This document shows, in pieces, positions 1-12,279 of a stretch of 64,000 bases of DNA. A model generated the notes under the pieces. That model ran no database searches. It saw only the letters and a list, made by a program, of their open reading frames with translations, and had not been told where the DNA came from. Every line of letters starts with the position of its first letter. Within the stretch, counting starts at the first letter, position 1. Where the stretch lies: the NCBI RefSeq assembly GCF_947623445.1, contig NC_135248.1, positions 4,588,977-4,652,976 of the forward strand, read 5' to 3'. Source of the DNA: Clavelina lepadiformis. Taxonomy: Eukaryota > Chordata > Ascidiacea > Aplousobranchia > Clavelinidae. Position numbers and translations under genes: made by a program.

Positions 1-3000
1 GGAGTATATAAATATTATAGTAAAACCAACTACAATTACACTTTCCTCCAATTCGGGGATAATTGCATATTCGGTTGAACAGCAAGCGCATAACTGCTGC
101 TGGGTGAGGCGACCGGTCAGAAAGTTTAGAAAAATGCTAAAGCTTAAACTTATTGCACGGAAAATCGCAAAAAAACGACCAACATCTTCGTGGAGCCAGT
201 GGATAAAAATATTGATAGAGATGACGAGAAGAAGCACTGTATAGCAACAAATTGCTCAAAATGATTCGAGAAATTGAAGAAATATAAAAATTAATTTTGT
301 CGTTTGAATGTTTTGAATTGTGGTTTTTAACCGTTGGATAAGTTTATGCTGGTTGAAAAATTAATGCAAATCTACAATAAAGCGGTCCGTGTTTGCAAAG
401 GCGGTAATTCTGGGTAAGATTTATGTAATGTACTTCAGTATTTTTACCGTATTTGCTATATCATGAGGGTCAACCGTACTGCTCCATGATTTTAAACATG
501 GTAACATTAATATTGCAACTTTTTTAATAACTTTTACTCTCATTCTTTTTGTATGTTTCAGTGCTACATGGCAAAATCTCTTTTTTTTTGCTAAAACGTT
601 GATGCAAGGCGATGGCAATTACCATATCAGATGGCCGGAAGCTCTTCACGTTTTGTGATCATGGAAGATCGATCAAAGAAGTCATGATGCAAACTTGAAA
701 AGTTTTTAAATTGCGACAGCATAGCATTTCACTTATCTGTGCCACGACAGAAAGACAAATAAGTCTGCAGAAAAGTATTTCTTTTTGCATCGCATCAATC
801 ATCATCAAAACATCAATCGCTAGTGTTAGAACATGAGTACCGAAATTTAATTCATTTGTTTAACATTGTGACACACAGCATTTATAATAATTTCTGTATA
901 TAACGATTACAATGCGAGATATGACCATCTGAAGACGTATTTGAAGCTCTCCGACTTTGTGACTTGCGTATGTATAATGTTGTGTGTATGTTTTTGACTA
1001 AATCACACGTACGGTCATGCCGGTTGCCATACTATCATACCACACTGTCTGCCGGCAGGTAGGAGCTACATGTGACGACACCATACTGTAAATGATTTTA
1101 ATGATTTAATTGATAATAATTTATTGGCATGATTTTAATCTATCAGCTTGGGAAATCTTTTTTCAATGGATTTGTATCAGTCGAGTTCCTAAATATTGGT
1201 TTTCAAATTTCATGATTGACTGCTAAAGCATTCATGGAAATATCAGCAAGGTATTTTACTGTAGTAAAAGTTTTAGATATTTTCTATGTGTAAAGATAAT
1301 GTAATGACCCTTTTCGCTTATGAATATATTGTTTTAAACAGAAGAGTTTGTCAGAAATATAAACCACACGCACTAACACCACTTTTTTGTCACAATTGTT
1401 TGTCATATTTAAGTTGATATGGTCATCTGTAGTGCATAAAAGAATCTAATAACAAGGTTTGGGTGCTTAAAACTTACTACTAGGTCAAATATTTCTCACA
1501 TACGCTTCAAGCGACACGGCATGTAATTGTAATGTAAACATACGACTCAAGTGCACGAAAAATGCATACTGAGTATATGTCCAGGTATCGAAAAAGATAA
1601 CACACGCCGTCGCGTCCTACCTTTTCAGTTCTGGATAAGGTGAAATGCGAAAAACGGTTTTTCGCGGTACCAAGTGACGCGCTAAACTCTGCTTGATTTG
1701 ACTAAACTTCATACCCAATTCAACCTAAAATGTTACAAGCGAGCGTCAAAAATGGCGGCATGCGCCAGAGTACATTTTCTGGAATGTTGAATCGTGACCT
1801 CATCAAGACCAAATTCTTCTCTGTATCATTCGATCTGGTCATTCTTTCGTCATAACCTCATGACGTCATAACCTACTGTACATCAGGTATATAATGTATG
1901 ATATTAATGTATTAAAATATATAGCATTAATGTATTGGGTTCGTATATGACAACATGTGCATTTTGAGAAACTTTGTATAGCTGTATAATAGCTGTCGCG
2001 AATGTTATACAAATACAGTGACGTTTGGGATAAACGCTTGTTCCAAATGATCAAGTATAGATTACCATTATTATCAGCGTAAAATCTTTCGGAATGGATT
2101 TTACCACTTTGTGCAGTTCAGCTGGTTGTTGATCATACCAATTTTTAAGTGTAACGTAAGTGACATACAGTGGCGTGTTTAGGATTGCGATGAGGGAGGC
2201 AAAAGTTTTTAAAAGCTGGGTCTAAAATCTCTATGTTTTTATTTCCCACCTAAAAGACGCTAAGCTTAAAGATTTTGGGTTTTTACGCTCCAGAAACTGC
2301 TTTAAAATGCCCTAAAATGAAATGTATTTTCATATTTACACGGCCAATAGCAGCTAGCTTATAATACACTCTTTTGAAACGCCGTGTAAAACAATTAATT
2401 AAAGTTGTATACAACAATTTTGAAATGCCGTATTCAAGCCTATTATACGTTTTCCGAAAGGTTATAGCTGATAAGCAGTCGCAAACAAGAAAATGTGATA
2501 AAAGAAAAATTAAATCGTAAAAAAATTAGCGGCCTAAAACGTTGGGTTCGTAAGGGGGTCCATGGCCCAATAGTGCTAGATGTAGTGATGTGTCAAATAG
2601 GTACGATCAAAGCTTTTCTCGGGCATAGTTGACATTGTCCTTATCACTGATTGCATCGTAGATGTTGTTAAGCACTTTCAAACACTCACAGAACTCTGAA
2701 CACTTTTCACTGTCTTAATCTCATTTACAGCAATCCTAATTGGTTGTTATCCTCAGCATGGTACAAAGTAACGCATGGTCGATGTTGCAGACGGTACAGT
2801 AGAGCAATATTAGCATTTATTCTATCGTCATTGTTCGAACATTCCAGAAAGATCGAAACATGAAATTTTTTATGAATGCAAATTATGCATTATGTTAAAG
2901 TCTGACTCAGTTCAGTTTTTTGTAAAGACTTGCCCGAACTTGTGTTTTGTTGTTTGAAAGTTCTATTACCTGATATAGACTTAAATGCCTCAGGAAAGAA

Positions 3001-3344
3001 TTGCGAAAAAGTCAACAAGTCATGCTTGCCCAACAGATCAATAAAAAACCAAAGGAGCGCCCAAGAATTAGGTGGTAAAACTACATCACTGACCTGGATT
3101 GGTCACGATCCAAGTTTTTCTTTACTCAACCTTGTAAAAAAAAAATGTTTAGGGAACTCTAAAAGCTGCTGCCCCCACAACTCTCTTGAGGGAATAAATT
3201 GGGTTCCCAAAAAAGTGTATGTGTATAGATGTTAAATATACTATATTATTAAAATTTACGTTATGTGCATGTTATAGATATTAACGATAATTGTAAACGT
3301 TACCTTCACCGATTATGCAAATATAATACCTATAAGGTTAAGAT
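1..3344. other. No gene recognised
   Basis: This stretch is AT-rich with frequent stops in all six frames. The longest open frame (2930-3235, +) begins at a TTG, has no domain I recognise and no paralogue in the window, so I do not call it. A TATATAAAT sequence at the very start (about bases 5-13) could be a core promoter, but no coding exon follows that I can support. Confidence 0.5.
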
Positions 3345-3620
3345 ACAGCAAACGTTAAAAATTTTGAGACAAAGCAATTGCTATTAACAAATCAATGAAT
3401 CTGGTTTGCCATTTTAAAATTACTACGTCGCGGAAAGACTATCCTATAGTTTTATGTCTAAAAATTATATAGATAAGTCGTTTACCCGATGTTTGTTCAT
3501 TGCAATTATATTCCTAAGATCACACGCAGTCTGAATTAAGGTGTATGACGTATACTGACGTGCCATCACAGCCTATACTGTGTTATCAAGGATTTCCTCA
3601 AAGCAACGATGGGTATATAA
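3345..3620 (+). repeat. Upstream copy of a duplicated 5' flank of 7TM gene 1
   Basis: This block aligns with about 4125-4415. Shared landmarks are the GAGACA..GCAATTGCT start, the AACAAAT.AATGAA block, GATGTTTGTT versus AATGTTTGTTG, CACRYGCAGTCTGAA, a GTGYATGACGT block, and the end TTYCTCAAAGCAACGATG. In this copy a TATATAAAA box (3614-3622) follows directly, so the block reads like a promoter. The second copy sits about 200 bp before the start codon of 7TM gene 1. Divergence is moderate, so the duplication is not recent. Confidence 0.65.
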
Positions 3621-4124
3621 AAAGACAGTACTAGGATAGCGTTGGAAAAGTTGGCAGAATCATTGAAGAAACAATTTTTGCAAATAGTCTGTTTGCCAAT
3701 TTTTTTTCGTCTGATTGTTCACCACACAGAAACAAGAGGTAGGACAGGCTACGTTAGATTCTGTAAATTTCTTGGCTTTCACGGTTGCTGCATTTTAACT
3801 ACAATTTCCTTGAGCCTACTGATTAGCACGTCCTACACATCGACGCTGAGTGTAGGAGGTGTTCCAAAATGTGTGGTTAAATTTACTGGATTGACGTGTC
3901 TGTGGAGGCATCAAGTGATTAATCGAATTTCACTAAGGTTAGAAAACAAGTACAAATTGAACCAGAATGAGTCCGAAGCTTTGAAACTAGAAAAACATTT
4001 CACAAAGATTGAGATTATAAGCAGCTCGCTAGTTTATGTAAGGGATTGATATTAACAATTAGGCCTATCCTTCACAGTTACCTTCGGCAGACTAGGGGAG
4101 TTTGATGTCAGTATGGCTAAGATA

Positions 4125-4415
4125 TACTGCAATTAAAAAAATACACTGAGACAGCGCAATTGCTGTGAACAAATTAATGAAACCGGTTTGTCCTAATAAA
4201 ATCACTAAACATGACGGAGAAGCTGATTTTATCTTTTTTCATCCTGATTTTAATTCTTTAAATTAGGTATGAAGGGCGTCCAATGTTTGTTGAAACGTCT
4301 TCATAATTTCATAATTTTAGTCTTAAAGTCACATGCAGTCTGAAGGTGGATGACGTGAGTGCCATCGTCACCTGCTTGCCATCAAAGATTTTCTCAAAGC
4401 AACGATGTTTGCCAT
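4125..4415 (+). repeat. Downstream copy of the duplicated 5' flank, next to 7TM gene 1
   Basis: This is the second copy of the block at about 3345-3620, in direct orientation about 780 bp away. It ends about 215 bp before the ATG at 4630 and probably carries the proximal promoter or 5' leader of 7TM gene 1. The strong TATA-like string that follows the upstream copy is not preserved here. Confidence 0.6.
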
Positions 4416-4629
4416 ATACAGTATTTAACAGACTTCGTGAGAAAAATGCGTTTCAGAATTAATGCGGCTTGCAGTGAGATCTCTACAAACAATTTTCAGA
4501 TTAAATCAGAGCTCTTGTGCTTTGTATGTTTCAAATTAAAAGTTTGTGTAGGTGAGAAAGGAAAGTTAAAGATTGTCTTTTTTAGTTTTCAGTGTGTGAC
4601 CTGCAACTTGCAACCGTAAAAGTCTTATA

Positions 4630-5720
4630 ATGGTTACGAATGAAACAACTATGTCTGCATTGGCATCTATGTCCACTTTTTTACCTATTACAAACGGAAC
4701 CGCTTCACCAGAACTAGAAATAAAAGAGGCTAATACGGAGAGGATTGCATCCATGACATTCATTTCTTTTGCAACCTTGCTACTCGTCTACATAATCATT
4801 GCCATTGGATATTACGGACACAAAAATAAGTTAATGAGTTTTAAAGGTAAGTCTAAAAGAGAAAAAGCGAGACGACCCCAAATGCTACTTATTGATTTGT
4901 TGCTTGATAGACAGATGTTAAACCACTTCTGTTCTTCGAACTTCAATTATACATAGTTCACTAAATGCTTTTCGTTGTTGTATCAGACAAAACAAGAGGA
5001 ACTGAAGCACTCATCAATTTTTTAACATTTCTTGCTGCATTTTTCCCACTTATTTATGCCGCTTCGGAATTGCCACTCATCGTACCTCAAAAAGAGCCTT
5101 TTTGTGCCAATTATCATAAAATAAAAATTGTCAGCTTTACAATGGCAATTTTCTTAGATTATTTTACTCTATGGTACAGAGTTTATTCAGTATTTTATTC
5201 CCATCCAGTTATAAAAACAATAATCGCTAAGAAAGCAAGATATTTAAACTACATTTCCCTAATAATTTTATTTATCATAGTGCCTATGAATTGCATCATA
5301 TTTTTGTTATCTCCTACCTTAGTAACGACATCTGTCGGTTGCTTCTCACCAGAAGGAACTGGTCAACAAAAAATCCGTTGGGTTGTTTTGGCTGCTAGTA
5401 CTTTGACCTTACAGATTCTGTTATTGATATCTTTCATTTATCCTTTACGTATACATGAACGTAAAATGGCTGATCGAGGATTCGATGTAAAGTTTACGAC
5501 ATCCGTCATAAAACGAGCTGCCATTACCGCTGGAGTGTGTGTACTTTCGGACATCCTAAATTCATTCTTCGCAATATTTTACAAACATCATACAACTTAT
5601 GTTAATTATGTTATTTATACTTCTGACCTCCTTATAAACTTGATTGCAGTTATTATGTCAGACAGGAATTGGAAAAATAAGCTATTTCCATGGCGATGTT
5701 GCGCAATGACCAGAAGTTAG
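4630..5720 (+). CDS. Orphan seven-transmembrane, GPCR-like protein, family copy 1
   Basis: Two exons, 4630-4846 and 4987-5720, joined by a 140-bp phase-1 GTAAGT..CAG intron, give 316 residues. I see an extracellular-type N terminus with NET and NGT sequons, TM1 in exon 1 (about residues 46-64), then six hydrophobic segments in exon 2. A Cys at the start of TM3 (EPFC) and another in the second outer loop (VGC) could form the disulfide typical of rhodopsin-type receptors. TM3 ends in LWYRVYS. TM7 is followed by a basic NWKNKLFPW segment resembling helix 8. The DRY, CWxP and NPxxY motifs are absent. Copies 2 and 3 in this window share the same topology, Cys pair and intron site. The 7TM assignment is firm, receptor function is inferred and the ligand is unknown. 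I do not recognise a named family. Confidence 0.85.
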
Positions 5721-6404
5721 GACACTGTCCAGTAATAGCCAGTTCAAAACAAAACAATGTCTTGTTATGAGAAAACATTTGTTCTAAGATTAAGTTTGGT
5801 TTGATGTCGTTATATCGTAAACTTCGAATCTACTGCTTGCATTTTTAGATAACCAGGACTTCGTGGTTTTGTAGCATTTCCTTCTTACAGCCTTTACTGT
5901 CCCTTACGGATGTGCAAATAATTTATTTTGTTTTAAATTGTGAGTGAACCTATTTGTCTGCTTAAAACACATTGTCCATTTTATGTTTGTTACTTAATAC
6001 CGCAATATTTACATGTGTGTGTTTTAAGTATTTTTCTATATGCATGTTTTAACAAGTGTTATATATTCACGTTTTAAATGCTTTGTATATGTAGTCATTT
6101 GTTTGTCTTACACTTTTGCATACGGATATATTTATAGTGGACCAGTTGGATGCCTTTGGAGTACCTTTGGCAAACTGCATTGGTCTGTATCCAACTTATT
6201 TTGCCTCATCCAATACATAGGCAATATACTTCAACTTAAATCTCATATGCTCTAGAGTCTAGAGTAGTGATTCATTCTAATGATTCACTTTTCATTCGTG
6301 TGATATACACCATAGTTATGTGTCGTAAACAGGTTTAGTGCTTTAAGGTATGGCCTAACGACTACCGGAAATATCTAAAGTTTACAACTTGCTCATTTGC
6401 TTAC

Positions 6405-6520
6405 CTCCGCAACCAATCATGAGTTTCTTGGTAAAGCCAAAATACGAGATCGCAATGATAATGTAATATACAAAAGCCAGAGCGACAAATGTAAATATTA
6501 GAGATATTAAATTGATATTA
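6405..6520 (-). pseudogene. 7TM-family exon 1 pseudogene, start codon deleted
   Basis: Read on the minus strand, this copies exon 1 of the 7TM gene at 13682-13877. The TM1 frame is intact, including ISLIFTFVALAFVYYIIIA and FTKKLMIGCGG, and so is the GTAAG donor. A deletion of about 115 bp has removed the ATG and the whole N-terminal segment and fused 5' leader sequence directly to TM1. No exon 2 follows downstream. Very few changes occur in the TM1 codons, so the loss is recent or sequence exchange has kept it similar. Confidence 0.85.
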
Positions 6521-6689
6521 AAAATATACAGGCCGAGTGCTGTGTACGTTTCGGCAATTATATTCCTGTGTGACAGAAAAAAGTGGTATTACTACAAACG
6601 ATCTCCATATGCAGTCTGTGTTTAAAACAACTTCGAATACTCTTTCGCACGACCTTTGCAAACATTTTGTTAATTTATCAATATTAAAA

Positions 6690-7155
6690 AAAGAGTCGTA
6701 GAAAAGTTGTTAAACTCGATTCGCAAATCAAGTCAAGTCATTTATTTTCCAAAAATCAAGTTAAGTCGAGCTTTTTGGAAGAAATGACTCGAATCAAGTC
6801 GACTCGACTGTTATTAGAAACCAAGTTGTACAAAAAGAAAAAATATCATTTTTGTGAACAAGAACGTTAAGAGTTTTAATAAAATTTGCTTTATTTGTTG
6901 CATGGTTCGCTTTCGTAGACAAATAAATTCATTTTTAGTTACACTTTAATATGTTTGGACCAAAAATCAAGAAGTTCTTATTTCCTCAATGCTAAAATAA
7001 AATCGTAATAGACCGATTCGAGGTCGAGTCTTTTCAATGGTCGGTTGGAGTTAAACCTTTTATGTAACTTTCTTGAAAAAGAATTGAATCAAGTCTTTAA
7101 AAAAAACGGACTCTAGTCGTTGCGACTTTGATTTAAAGAAATGCGAACATCCTTG
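6690..7155. mobile_element. Insertion rich in TCGAGTC/AAGTCA motifs, probable non-autonomous element
   Basis: The matching duplication at 13.6-15.7 kb lacks this sequence: homology stops near 6690 and resumes near 7155. The insert repeats variants of AATCAAGTC and GACTCGA on both strands, for example GACTCGAATCAAGTCGACTC near 6785. There is no coding potential. Terminal inverted repeats and a target duplication are not clear by eye, so the class is open. Confidence 0.5.
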
Positions 7156-8172
7156 AACACAAAAGCGTGTTATCCTTAACACTTGCTTTATACATCCTTT
7201 ATACTTACATTTACTTCGATGAAGAGCTCAAACCGACAGTCTTATTATGAAGCAAATATCTCTTTTATTCTTATATATCTCGCAAATCGGGAATACGTTT
7301 TTAGATTATCAAAATATTTTCAGACATTTCACTTTTCACAAAAAGTCTTTTGATATTGGGTTGAGTCTGTCTATACGGCAAACAAGTTGTCATCGAAACT
7401 TACACACGTCATCAAACGTGAGCTGCTACAACATACACCATGACGTAATTGATACTTATATGTAACTGGTAATTACTCTATTTATACGTAAAAGACCCCG
7501 GCATTGCCATGAACGTTTACGAAAATATTTTAAGCATAAGACGACATGCAAAGTCCAATTTGTCCTCAATATAAATTGTCAAAGAATTTTATTTTTTATT
7601 TATGCGTCAACATTTGCCTTTTCACGGCTTAAGTTTTTCCGACTTAAACTGCCTCTTATCTCTTAACGATGAGCTAAAACCAAAATAATCGGTGAAGAAT
7701 AAATTAATTTTAAAACTATTTTTCAAAATATCTTTTTCTTTGTTTTGAACTCTTTTCGCATGACGCCCGGCAAGCTCAAACGATTTGTAACCCAATGGCT
7801 TGTGCCCAGTGTCTTTATAGAAGAGATTTCATCGTCGCGAAGTCCTTTGCGTATATAGCAGCTTAACTCACAGTTGTGAAAGACAACCACTTTGTTCCGC
7901 CAATGACGTCAAAAGTTTCTTTTCCTCAACCGCGTGTTTGAGTAATTTTCAAGTGAAGTGCAAAGATAACTCTTGAAAACTATATACACAAGCTTCCTCA
8001 CGATAATAAATGAAGAGCTTTTGAACAAACTTCCTGAAGTGCAAAAAGCGCTGTAGTTTGATATTGCATAACGTTGTGGGTAACGACGCCTCTTAACGCC
8101 ATCTTAATATCACGACACCCCAGTTACTTCTCACCTGAACTAAACTGTCAGTAACAAATTCGTTGACATATG

Positions 8173-8265
8173 TTGGCTGCTTCTGCTTCGACGTTTCAGA
8201 TTTTGTTGCTAATGTTTTTGATGTCTTTACATTAACGTAAAATGGCTGATCATGGATTTCATGTG
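8173..8265 (+). pseudogene. Relic of 7TM-family exon 2 (TM5 and third inner loop)
   Basis: Thirty-one codons match 7TM gene 1 around 5398-5496. The relic reads LAASASTFQILLLM.. and then RKMADHGFHV. The gene reads LAASTLTLQILLLI.. and RKMADRGFDV. An in-frame TAA at 8233-8235 and loss of a few codons before the Arg-Lys-Met show it is dead. No flanking exon sequence is recognisable. Its strand and its sequence are closer to gene 1 than to gene 2, so a further gene-1-like copy once stood here. Confidence 0.8.
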
Positions 8266-8269
8266 GGTT

Positions 8270-11200
8270 ATAAGGGTAAGGTCTTCGTATGGTTTTACAG
8301 ATATTTCAGTTACTTTGCTGTTGTTTAACTTTGTCGGCGATTAAGGAGTTGCAACTCAAGTTTCCTTTTCAAACTTAAATCATTTTATTGATTTACTTAA
8401 ATGTATTTTTTGTTTTATGTCATAGTTACTTTACTATACAATAATATTTGGTTACGAGTGTTGTTTGCGTTTTTATTTTTATGCTGTATATGGTCATATC
8501 AATGTACCGTTTTCAGTCTAGGATCTAACACGAATTAACGAGATCTATTTTAAAGGGATTGTTATCGCCGCTCAAGCTTAAAATTTCAGACACATCAAAG
8601 TCACTTTTGCCAGTTTAAAAGTGAACATTCAGCAACTAATTCTATTATGTTACGTAATGTATCCAGCTAAATATAATGTAGACAACAGCGTTGATCTATG
8701 AATAAATGTAATTTCTTTAATTATTTTCAAGAAGAAAAATGTTGTGCTCATTGCGTTTGAAAGTAAAGACAGCAGCGAAAAGGGACAAATAAGGCAACTG
8801 GGGCACGGGCTCCAGAGCCTCACTTTTCAATTTGCTTAAAACTTGGCATGCGAAAAAGACAGACGTCCACTAACTCAAATTCCCATTAAAAATTAAAAGA
8901 AAAATAAATATTTTACAGAATCATGCAGTCATTATTGCAATTAAGTTACAACAAATCATTTACACTGCGAACTGTAATACTATTTTGAAATTTTTCAGCA
9001 TAAATACAGTCGTAAACCTACATATAAACCAAAAACCATGAGATATGAAATATGTGGAGTACAGAGCCGTGCGTAAGTATACGCCTTTCTATATATTTCC
9101 ATTAAAACGTATTTGAGAGGCTTTGGTAAAGAAACGTTTGAGAAATGTATACTGCCTTAGATATGTTTGACGCAATTGACTGTTGAAACCCTTCAAAGCG
9201 ACTTAGTTATTGGTAGCCCAACTGTAAGTTATTACGTCACGAATTATATGCCTATCTATACTAACTGGTGTTTCATTCTTTTAAACTCTCTGAGGTATTA
9301 CACGAATATGCTTATTGAGAATTTAATCAATTAAAAACTACAGCAAACCCGCTTTTATGCAAAAGTTCCCGTAATAACCTCAAACTAAAGCAACATTTTA
9401 CTAAAATACGGTAAAACATTGAGGTTTTGTCGTAATTTTTAGATTGGTAGGTTACCTGATAAAAACTTAGTGACAGCATTTTTTGCAATTCGACTTTGTC
9501 AAGTTTTCAAGATATTTATCTAATTGTGAAAATAAAAAGCGCATAAAAAGGTGTTTGAAAGTTCTTTTTCCTTGAGCCTACATCCTTGCAAAAATGAGAT
9601 AAATTCGTAAATCTTAAACGCATAGCCTAATTCATAAACGGCTAGTCGTCACCATTGTCAATTTACACTCTATACAGATTTTCATCACAACGTAATTATT
9701 CCAGTGCTAGTTAACATCAGAGAAAAAATCGAAAGGTCCAATGTTTCTTCATTGAAAACTAAACTTGTTAGCATTATTTTAATATGTTACTGTAAAAGTT
9801 TTATAAACTTTTGTTTTAAAAACGTTTTTGTAACATTTGACGTTAAAAACATGGTGTAAATAAAAAAAATTGATTAAAAATGGGTGCTAGCTCTTAATTT
9901 CATTTCTATTGACTCCACATAAATGTAAAATCATGCAGGTTATAGGTATATGCAGGTTGCTGCCAAATTTCCACCACTCAAATGTTAAAGCTTGTTTTCT
10001 TTACACACTGCAAAATGAAAGTTAATGAAAGTTTGAAAGAAAATAACAGGCCCCGTTAAAAATCGTAGGCCCGGGCTAATATTGGCCCGTCTCACACCTT
10101 TTCCACACTGGCTTGAGTGTATGGCCGGCAAAAAATGTAATAGATAATAATAGCAGTTAGTGTTTTCGATCCAGTAATCACATACACCAGACACATCCAG
10201 CAGGGTTCAGAACAGACTCCCGTAAGCAAACAAAGTTTTTGTTGTTCCGGATGGTGAGCGAAGGCAATCAAGGGAATGTGATGACAAAAAAGGAACAAAG
10301 ACGCGAAAAAGCCTACGGCCCCCAAATATTAGGTTCATAAGGGCATTTAAAACAATTGGGTTCATGAGGGGTTGACTGTAGGGACATGGCCCTCCTCCTA
10401 AATAAACTATTAGACAGGTACAGGAGCATTCTTGCTCAATTTTGAAGAGAAAGTTGCAAAAAGGTATTACATATTTCTTCGTTAAATTTTAATTCACATA
10501 CTTCACCAACATTTTGCCAAGCCCCACGTCAAGAAACATTGTTGTACAGTTTGCGTATCTTTGTCTCAGGTTTAAAGAGCTGTAATGACTTGCGTGAGTT
10601 TCGTTTCAAACTTTACTGGAAGGTGACTGGTGGGAAGGCGAGACATTGGCGTCCGTGACGATTGCATTTTTGTTAAAAGATTCATCGTTGCGGTAGAAAA
10701 AAAATCTTTGGGAAGGCTTTCTGGCCAACTTGCCAACGTTTTGTGGTAACCGTAATTAAAGCTTGTGCTGGCGTTGTTCCGGGCTGCAACGTTTGTGGGT
10801 AGAAGGTTGTTCCTGGGTGGCTTTTTTCACTGCGTTTGAAGACATTTGTCACTACCATTGCGAGGCGGCTTGTTCAGCAAGTGCTGTTGGTGATGTTGCG
10901 GAACAAACGTTTCTGCAGAAAGTTGACAGCCTCCGTGTTGCCGCAACGATGAAACAGACGATGCTGCTTGACACTGTAAAAATTGAAACAGTCGTGGCCG
11001 TTTTTCCACTTGTTCTTGCAAAATAAAAATCTGAGCTTGCATAGTTTGTAATATGTGTGCGCACTGGGCACTTGGATCGCAAGAAGAAATTAGAGTTTGG
11101 AAGATTTTTTTGCTTAAATTCATCAAAAAACTGCTGTGAACCTTTCCAGATTCGAGCCAGTGAAAGAAATCGATCTTGCTGTGTGAAAAATAAACAGAAA

Positions 11201-12279
11201 TTAACCGGGTTTGGGGGTCACCAGTGTAAACTATCTGAGACTTGATACGGGTAAAGCCGCTTATGCACTTTCTATCACTTGTAGCCTACAGTATATATAG
11301 TTCATATATATAACTAGTTCTATATATAGCAACCTATGTTGGTACCACGGATGCGGTCAGTGTAATCTGTCGTTTCCAATGTGCGATCGAAGCGCATTCC
11401 AGTTATGTCATAAATACTGCAAATGAATATAAACATCTTAGAGTGTAAAAAAATAAGAGACAGGTTGCGGCGTACGCCACAAATTTAGGTTAACTTCTTT
11501 TTAACTTGCTCCTCACTTTAAGTGCAAACCGGGTATTGAATGAGACGGTATCAGTATACGGATAATTTTCAATTACCAAAAGCGCACTTATGCGATGAAA
11601 ACAGGACAAGCAATCAACGCAAGTTTCGCTTCCCACTGCTGGCAAATCATCACATCAAAATTTTTAAAGCTTTTGAGTCATTCTGTAAACAAAGTCAGCA
11701 TTTTTATTTCCGCCTTTCGTACGATGACGTCACAATGCATTGAGCTAGTCTAGTGCAAACACAAGTACACATCATATTAACGAACACTACAGTATAACTG
11801 AATAGGCTGGAAAAAAGATTTGAAAAAATGAGCGGTGGGGTAAGTTTTGCCAAAAACAATACAAGTTAATTCAGTTATAGTGCTTTTTGGCATGAGATAA
11901 ATTTGTATTTGCACGTGCTTTCCTCAAAGTTTAGGGTTAAAAGAAAAAACCGAATCCTATTAAACGTGTAAAGCAAAATATACAACCTGAAGATATTTTT
12001 CTTAGTTGCACTACAACCATAGAAAAGACATTAAAGATACTAAAAAGCAAAATATTTTAAACAACTTTACAATGAGTAATATTCTCACGAAGGGTAACAT
12101 TTTTTAATTTTTGTTTACTTTTGTGGAATAATGAAATTTTCCAAGTACAATGATAAAATAAAGCACGAAAAATAGCATATAATTTTGTGTCTCAAAACTC
12201 TGCTTATTCGTGAGATTGAAAGAAATGTAAAGTTACACAAAACGACATTTTAGTCAAATCAGCAGTTTCATTTCCACAG
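8270..12279. other. No supported gene; one compositionally unusual patch
   Basis: Mostly AT-rich, with no domain or paralogue match. The stretch 10600-11240 is richer in GC and stays open in several overlapping frames on both strands (described in the findings). A further GC-rich patch at 10050-10400 looks like repeat sequence. The rest shows nothing I can name. Confidence 0.5.

Larger units (their letters stand above)
6345..8090. repeat. Segmental duplication, copy 1 (7TM exon 1 plus upstream DNA)
   Basis: This is a direct-orientation copy of about 13622-15655. The left edge starts at the shared AAGGTATGGCSYAACGACTA sequence inside the gene 2 intron. Further matches include the ACTTCGATGAAGAG..CTC block (7215 versus 14174), GTCTATACGGCAAACAAGTT, and CACTTTGTTCCGC.AATGACGTCA (7889 versus 15487). 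It carries exon 1 and the 5' flank of a 7TM gene but not exon 2, so it cannot encode a full receptor. An insertion of about 470 bp (6690-7155) separates two matching parts. Confidence 0.85.
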
